A stretch of 64,000 bases of DNA. Source: Warburgia ugandensis (Eukaryota; Streptophyta; Magnoliopsida; Canellales; Canellaceae). The stretch is from NCBI GenBank assembly GCA_035236585.1, contig CP141128.1, forward strand, positions 27,185,618-27,249,617, read 5' to 3'. The position numbers and the translations under genes were made by a program. The stretch's first letter is position 1, and the number at the start of each line of letters is the position of its first letter. Below are positions 57,696 to 64,000 of the stretch, piece after piece. Under the pieces are notes generated by a model. That model was given only the letters and a program-made list of their open reading frames with translations. It did no database searches and had not been told where the DNA came from.

Positions 57696-58025
57696 ATGGT
57701 CAATGTTATCCCTCAATTTGGCCAAGAAAAGGACCATTCATCGCCATATGGTCCAACAAAATGCATGGTAGTACACAAAGTCATTGTATTACCATCACCT
57801 CAATTTTGTAGGAGCAATTATATTGACTACCATGATATTTTGAAGATGGGGGATCATCAACATGATTGCCCCCAATTAAAAATCATGGTGATCTTCTTTG
57901 TCTTAATGTTACCACCACCAAAATTTTTAAGGTGGAGGCAATATATAGATTACTATGAGATTTTGCAGTGGTGTGAGAAATCTCGCCATTTTATCTTAGG
58001 GTTAAGATTAGTACAAATAAGCTGA
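57696..58025 (+). CDS. Hypothetical ORF in element Z, two internal repeats
   Basis: A 109-codon open frame, unrecognised. It has two similar halves: VIVLPSPQFCRSNYIDYHDI and FVLMLPPPKFLRWRQYIDYY, about 46 residues apart, each a hydrophobic stretch, Pro pair, basic residues, then IDYxxIL. It lies just upstream of the terminal region of a Tat/Athila-like element. It could be a surviving end of the element's own product or chance retention of a duplicated segment. Expression is doubtful. Confidence 0.35.
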   Translation: MVNVIPQFGQEKDHSSPYGPTKCMVVHKVIVLPSPQFCRSNYIDYHDILKMGDHQHDCPQLKIMVIFFVLMLPPPKFLRWRQYIDYYEILQWCEKSRHFILGLRLVQIS

Positions 58026-58090
58026 CCCAATTAGCTTTAAGCTTAGAAAGTTAGGTTAGGCCATGTCTAGCTGAAGATGTTAAACTTAGC

Positions 58091-58200
58091 ACTTCTTGGG
58101 AGGCAACCCAGATGTTTTTAGATCTCCATCTTCTACATCTTTCCATATAAGATCCTATGTTTTCAAACACCGGGGACAATGTGTCATTCAGGTTGGGGGG
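58091..58200 (+). promoter_or_regulatory. Element Z 3' terminal region and polypurine tract
   Basis: CACTTCTTGGGAGGCAACCC (58090-58109) is a phrase common at the 3' end of plant Tat/Athila interiors. It is followed by CACCGGGGACAATGTG and then the purine tract GGTTGGGGGG (58191-58200), directly before the LTR start TGTAGATGC at 58201. Confidence 0.7.
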
Positions 58201-60471
58201 TGTAGATGCACATAGATATTTTGAATTTTCTTGAATCTTTTGAAAAAAAAATGTGAAAAAAAAGTTTTTAAGGTAGAGTTCCCTTACTATGATGAGAATT
58301 GGATGTTTAGAATTTAGTAACTCTATTATTTTCACCTCTTAATGGAAGTGTAAATGACTAGTTTTGCATGCAATTCATATGTTGAAGATTTTATGAAAGT
58401 TAATTCTTGGGAACCATTTATACACAGCATATAGTCTAGACTAATAAAGAGGTATGACTTAGAGACCCAGAGAAAAATCAGTAGAGACCTATAACCCAGT
58501 GAGTTTAGGGACCATCTTCTTTCAGAGAGTTATAAGTAATTTCACTATTTCTTCAGTGTACATAATTTAGTGTGATCTTGTTATCGTTGTTTTGGTTAAA
58601 CATTAAGAATAAATAGGAGTAATAGCTTTATTTCCAAAAAATTTATTAAATCTGATAGGCTTTAGGAAACCTAGGAAATGATATAGGCCATCCTTGTTCA
58701 GCCTAGAGATATAAAGCCTACCTAGTATATCATACCATTATTTAGCCCCTTTGAGCATGTTATTAAGTCTTTTCTTTCTTAACCCCATTTACTTAACCTA
58801 GAATAAGTAAGTAAAATAAATATCCATTACCCATTTTCAAAATAGTAGAGTTAGTAGAAAAAGTTCAAAAAGAGGACAAAAAGTCAAAGAGGTGAAAATT
58901 AGCCGTCTTTCTTCCAAAGAAGCCAAAAAAAAAATTGAAAGAAAAAGACAAAAATATGAAAGACATATTCACTTCAAGTACAACCCAAAAGAAAAGTTGT
59001 CATAACAATTATTCATTGAAGATCTCTACTCAATTTTGAACCTTTGAAATCCTTATACTCTTCTTTTCTGAACATGTCCTAAGCCTACATTTTGTCCTAG
59101 TTAAAGACTTATTGATCTTAAGTGGAACATAGCCTTAAAGAGGAGATAAAAAGAAGAAATTAAGGTAAAAGACCCCTAATATTCTTGGTGATAACATCCA
59201 CTCTTAGGAATCACTTTCCTTTGTGTCTTTAGCATATAAAGAATTATGTGAACCATTAGCTTTTTGGATTCGGTCACATAATGAGAGAAATATGTTCAAA
59301 TCCTTATCTGAGAGCTTCTTTTCTGAGAGTATACCTATGAGGATTTGAGGTCAAGACATATTTCCAATGCAATCGTGAGTACCTACGAAAGTGATACCTT
59401 GTACTAGTTTTTGTAAAATGATTTTTTACATGTTTTGATCAAAACATGCAAAATGCTGGTTGGGTGTGTTAAGTGTTTAATTTTGGCCAAAATACCATTA
59501 ATTTAGCATTTAATTAGATAATCTAACTCATCATTTGATAATTTTTTGATAAAACATGAATTTTAGCTTAAATTGACCATCCAACTATTAATTTGTCAAA
59601 TTTAATGGTCAGATGACCATCCAACACGGGCTTCCTCTTTCTTCCCCTTTCTCCTCCTCCTCCTCTTCCTTTCTCCTCCATCTTCACCATCTCTCTCTTC
59701 TCCGTCGAGTTTCCTTTCTTGTTTTTCTTTTCATTTTGAACATTTTTCTGTTAATTTCATTTTTACCCATGTCACTTTTCTTAAATTCTTGATCTGTTCC
59801 CATTTTAATTTCCTTTGTATCCCTGCTTCTATTCTAATTTTATTTTGTCTATGATCTGTTATCCAAGAACTACATAATCTGAGCTAATTTTATTAAGGCT
59901 TAACCTAATCAACGGGTTAGCCTTCATAAACAAGATCTCTTTATTTCTCCTTTGTTTCAGATCATATTTTCAATTAATTTTTATATTTCATTCTTAGGAC
60001 ATCCCTTAGCTTACTTAATTTCTTTGATCTTTAAGATGAACTCCAAAAATTGATCTAATCCGTCCAAATCCCAAAATCATTATTTAGCCCAGATCTTTAA
60101 AATTTTGAGGAATCTACCTAATCCAACCATTGGATCCCTAATCAAAACTATTAGTGAGATATTAATCAAGGCTAATCAACTCCAAGATGACCAAAGTTAA
60201 AGAAATTGACAATAATTAAGCTAGGGAAGTAGAATTTTTTTATTATTTACTTTAATTTTCTTTCTTCTTGAACTGGAAATTCTGTAATTTTTAATAGTTG
60301 AATAGATCTGAACTTTGATTCCATTTCTAGTAATTTATGTTATTTCTTGTATATTTTTTGAAGAAGTAATTTTTTTTTTAAATCCAAGTTATTAAAGTCA
60401 GTCCCTATGGGATTGACCCGTACTTGCATATGCTACACTACAATAGCTCATGCACTTACGGTAAAACAACA
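58201..60471 (+). mobile_element. Element Z, 3' LTR (about 2.27 kb)
   Basis: Starts TGTAGATGCACATAG after the PPT. The right end is placed after the Athila/Tat-like phrase TCCCTATGGGATTGACCCG and CATGCACTTACGG, at ACAACA. A CT-rich leader with CTCCTCCTCCTC lies at 59640-59720. No second LTR with good identity is in the window, so the end is approximate. Confidence 0.6.
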
Positions 60472-60654
60472 CTCTCTATCTTGGAGGAATCTTCAGAGTT
60501 GAATATTATTTCCATCCCTAAATAGTCATTGATGGGCTTCTCATAGTCCTCAACTTCTTTTTTCCTTAGACCTTTCTTTAAATGCAATAGTTATTTGACC
60601 CCTTTTGGATTTCATTTGTGAAATAAATCATTGAGTCACTTGAATCTATAATAT
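60472..60654. other. Short unassigned spacer
   Basis: About 180 bp between LTR Z and LTR W1 with no recognised motif. It may be the start of an interior or flanking DNA. Confidence 0.35.
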
Positions 60655-62605
60655 TGCTTGCAAGTGCATGAATCAATGTAGTATTAGCATGTGAGAGAGG
60701 CCAAACCCAAGAGGAATGTCACAAATTTGTATGTTAAAGTGCTTAACTTTAGCCAAAGAGAGAGATTGATTGGATTTGAAATCAAATTAGAAAAGTAAAT
60801 GACAAAAAGAAAGGAAATATGCATGAAACTAGAAACTATAATTAAATGAAATTTCTAAAATTAAAGCTATGCAATAAAATTAGAATCTAACATGCATTCA
60901 ATAAAGAAACTAATGCAAGCTAGAATGAATAAAACTAAGAAACTTAAACCATAGTAAACTTACTAAAAATGAGACTTTCCTAAATTAACAATTTCCTAAA
61001 CTAGAATTAAGAACTTTCAAAAAATAGAACTTTCAAAAACTAAACTAACATGCAAAAACAAGTAACCAATGAAATCTATCTAGATTTAACAATAATTTAG
61101 AAACATGTATGTAAATGGAAACTACACTTAAGGAAACTATCTAAATTTAGTACTTCCTAATCCTAAAACTTTCTAAAGATGGAACTTTCAAAATCTCAAT
61201 TAGCCAACCTCTAAAAATTAAAATAAGATGTAAACAATAAATCAACTACTAGTAAACTAAGATTAACTAACTAAACAAAGAAATAATCAAAGAGGTCTCA
61301 CCCTAGTACCATATGCATGATCCATCGGATCGTTTCCATAGTTTACGGGGTAAAAGATGGATAAATTCATGAATCAAAAAGTAACTAACATGTAGTATAA
61401 TGAAAGAACCAAATAAAAAACATAAAAAATCTAAATGGATTCCCAAGGAATCAAGCAAATAAGATGTATTGATTGCTAGAAATTTAACATGAACTTTGAA
61501 TGGAAAAATTCCAAATTTTAAGCACTTAAGAAACTCAAATTTGACGAAGCGTCGAAAAGAAATTGAAATAGCACTTTTTATGAAAGATAACACTCAATAT
61601 CTAAAGTTCTTCAATACTAGAAACAATCATGAACAATGAACTTCAACAAACGTTATTGATCAAGCAACAAATTACATCCAAAAGAGTGCACATATTACAT
61701 AGATTAGAACATGAAAAGTAAGCACTCTTCCCACACCTGAAACTTGATTCAAATAAAACATCCAACACAGTTAAACACTCTGAAACTAAACTCAAATGAC
61801 ATGTAAGTTAAATCTAAGAGAGAATTTAGAATAAAGATGGCTAGAATGATGGGCTAGTTAAGGCAAAAAATGCCTAGAACTAGTTCCAAATTCAAGCTAA
61901 AAAACATGCAATTCAAGGAGGGAAATCAATGAGTCAAGCTTTTCTTTCTCTTGGTTTTCACTACCAGAGGCAAATTAACTTGGATCTTTGATGAATAAGC
62001 AAGAAAAACTAAGAAATTGGGAGCAAATAGCTAAGGAAAAGATAGAAGGAATTATGATTGTGAAAGAAAAATCAAAACAAGGAAGCAAAGCAAGGAGATA
62101 AAGCAATGCAACAAAGTACTAACCTAGAATTGAAGTGCAAAACAAAGGAAAAAGTGGAATTCATGGTAATTTATAGAATTTTTGGTTCCACTTTGATAAA
62201 GGCTTAATTAAGAAGAAAAAGTGGATTTCGATTTAGGGTTTCAACGAGGGAAAGTTAGGTGTATAGTTAGGTAAGCAAGTGACATCATAGCTGGCTGCCA
62301 TGAAATTAGAAAGGGGGGAGGCATCACCTTCATAGAAAAGTTGCATGGAGCTCCTCCCCTCCTAAATAGATGGTTTGGATATTGAAAAGAGAGAAAAAGG
62401 AAAGGAAAATTGGTTAGGAAAGATCTAGGGTTTTGAATAGTTTGGATTTGAAATAGATCTATGGGGTTTCCTAATTAGGAAACCACTCAAAATGACAACT
62501 AATCAAAGGGGGAGGTATCACCTTCATAGGAAGGTGGCATCCTCGTTAAGCCAAAAAAGTGGACACCCAAATTGTGTGGATGGAAAGTGTGTAGCATTAA
62601 AATTA
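60655..62605 (-). mobile_element. LTR-like copy W1 (Tat/Athila-like), minus strand
   Basis: On the minus strand it ends in CTACATTGATTCATGCACTTGC, preceded by a TCCTCTTGGGTTTGGCC phrase, the degraded equivalent of the 'gggattgacc' phrase in LTR Z. It is homologous to the following copy W2: both have the GAATCAATGTAGTATT start, A-rich AAACTAG/AAATTAG strings, and a CCATATGCATGATCC / CCATGTGCATGGTCC marker (61309 and 63111). GGGGGAGG(C/T)ATCACCTTCATAG occurs twice near its right end (about 62314 and 62502), indicating a local duplication. No protein domain. Confidence 0.5.
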
Positions 62606-63513
62606 CTCATAAGCGCACGAATCAATGTAGTATTTTCATGCAAGCAAGGTCAATCCCATGAGAAATATTATAGATTTTTAATGGATTTGATTCTATTCAA
62701 ATTGATTAAATTCAGCTTAAGTAGAAGAGTTGTAATTAAACTAGGAATCTAAAGTAACATGGAATTAGAAACATGCACAAAATTAGAACCTAGAAGTAAA
62801 AGAAGTTTGCCTAAATTAAAACTAAACAATGAAAATGATAACTTACCTAACTAACATGTAATTAACTAAAGGAGGCTACAGTAATTTAGAAAGATTCAAA
62901 CTAAGCAATGAAACTTAAGGAAACTACTAAATTAGAAACTTTCCTAATTAAAACATACCTAACCTATAACTTACTAAAAAGGAAACTTCCTAGAATACAA
63001 AAAGGAAAACTTCTAAACCTCAAAAAATATGCAAACAACATATTAACAACTTCTAAAACAATATTATGCAGCTAACTTATCCAATAATCGAAAAGGCAAG
63101 TGGTCTAATACCATGTGCATGGTCCATGGATTGTGCACATGGTTCTATGGCCCAAAAGATGACAAGAATTTATGCATCAACAATAAAATAACATGCAAAC
63201 TAACTTTGGGATATCATAAACAACAAGAAAATCTAAATGGGTATCTAAGGATTCAAGCAAAAATAGTGTTTGGATGGCTAGAATTAAAGAACAAAGTTAA
63301 GGGAAAAACAGTCTCCAGATTTCAGTACTTAAGAACATTAAAAAAATCTAGCATTAGAAAGCTATTGAAACCATAATTTTTATGTAAGAAAACAACCCAG
63401 ATATCAAGTACTTTAATTAATAAATAATCCATAACAAGTATTCCTATAGAACTTTATTGAATCACATCCAAATTATGCAAAAAAAAAAGATGCATAAAGC
63501 TATTTATAACATG
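62606..63513 (-). mobile_element. LTR-like copy W2, truncated
   Basis: Begins with GCGCACGAATCAATGTAG, followed by TCAATCCCATGAGAA, the complement of the 'tctcatgggattga' phrase. It matches W1 for about 900 bp in the same orientation and is cut off at 63513 where another LTR starts. Confidence 0.5.
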
Positions 63514-64000
63514 TGTAACAACCCTAAAATTTTACTATTCCATGATCAGGTTATGGATGGCTAGATCTAAATTTAAGGACAATCCAACCATCCGTTTCTT
63601 AATCTAAGTTTATGGATAGGTAGATACACAGTTGAAAAACCTTAAAATCAACTCAGATTGCTGATCTAGACTATAAGACCGATCGGACAATCTCAGCCGT
63701 TCGATCGGGTACTATTCATACAGTAAAAATTTGATGTCTGATTGTTGATCAGACACCATAAATGAATTAAATAGCCTTGAAATTACTATAATATAGGAGA
63801 AATTGATGAATTTAGATGTAAATTGACTGCAAATAGATTGGACGATCTCAGCCGTTCAATCGAGTACTGTTCATACAGTAATTTTGCAGTGTCTGATCGA
63901 TGATCAGACACTACGGATGAATCTTACGATCCTAAATTAGCTAGGATGTGACTAGAATGTTATAATTTGGATGAAAACCTAGGAAGAAAGCTCAGTCGTC
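63514..64000 (+). mobile_element. LTR start of a further Ty3/gypsy element, cut by window end
   Basis: Begins TGTAACAACCCTAAAATTTT, then quickly enters A-like LTR middle sequence (GGATGGCTAGATCTAAAT, as near 33690 and the complement of 10850), so its U3 is internally deleted. An imperfect direct repeat with 155 bp period (63678 and 63833 onward) carries TCTCAGCCGTTC-ATCG twice. The element continues beyond the window. Confidence 0.6.

Noticed and set aside
61303..61593. 96-codon frame on the minus strand, Phe/Leu-rich.
   Set aside because: Inside LTR-like copy W1; not maintained in the homologous stretch of W2; composition explained by AT richness.
1..64000. Searched for CRISPR-like arrays, rRNA, tRNA genes and bacterial-type operons.
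   Set aside because: No regularly spaced short repeats with unique spacers, no cloverleaf or rRNA signatures, and all coding relics are plant retrotransposon proteins.

Overview
This window is plant nuclear DNA and consists almost entirely of nested, decayed LTR retrotransposons. I found no intact host gene, tRNA, rRNA or CRISPR array. The sequence is AT-rich with a few GC- and CpG-rich islands inside LTRs. Its reverse-transcriptase and integrase relics belong to plant Ty3/gypsy lineages (Tekay/Del-like and Athila/Tat-like), and the primer-binding sites match plant initiator-Met tRNA. This points to a seed plant with a large, repeat-rich genome. I cannot name the species.

Layout, left to right. 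1-216 is an LTR remnant. 217-4043 is unassigned DNA with a foldback MITE-like element (about 2791-3190), a pyrimidine-rich tract and a 47-48 bp minisatellite. 4044-6672 is a solo LTR (L1). 6673-8408 is poorly classified. 8409-24083 is a minus-strand Ty3/gypsy element (A): 3' LTR 8409-11687, decayed interior 11688-15407, and 5' LTR 15408-17244 resuming at 23548. That 5' LTR is split by a 6.3 kb solo LTR (B, 17245-23542, target duplication GAATT) that carries a 1.43 kb tandem duplication.

24084-24181 is an inverted LTR-end junction. 24182-28188 is a minus-strand LTR plus an integrase fragment (F). It abuts head-to-head a plus-strand Tekay-like element (G, 28189-33374) whose gag-pol is recognisable but full of stops. 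33375-33892 is an LTR fragment. 33893-46785 is a second minus-strand Tekay-like element (H); its 5' LTR is interrupted by solo LTR E (41933-45119, target duplication CTCAA).

46786-49650 is a minus-strand Athila-like relic (Y). 49651-55744 is an LTR piece (X) holding solo LTR D (50096-55455), which itself holds solo LTR C in the opposite orientation (50480-53205, target duplication TGGCA). 56443-60471 is a plus-strand Tat/Athila-like non-autonomous relic (Z). 60655-63513 holds two minus-strand LTR-like copies (W1, W2). 63514 to the end is the start of another LTR.

The most interesting signal is a shared architecture in the very large (2.6-6.3 kb) Ty3/gypsy LTRs, visible although most of their sequence has diverged. 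In sense order it comprises a U3 hairpin with constant loop TTGAT but changing stem arms, a TATA box in several copies, a splice-donor-like AG|GTAAG or AG|GTAGG, an AGGTAGGTG box, a conserved GC-rich block, and a second hairpin followed by pyrimidine-rich sequence and AG. This could describe structured LTR RNA and an LTR-encoded leader intron. That reading is inference and needs RNA evidence.
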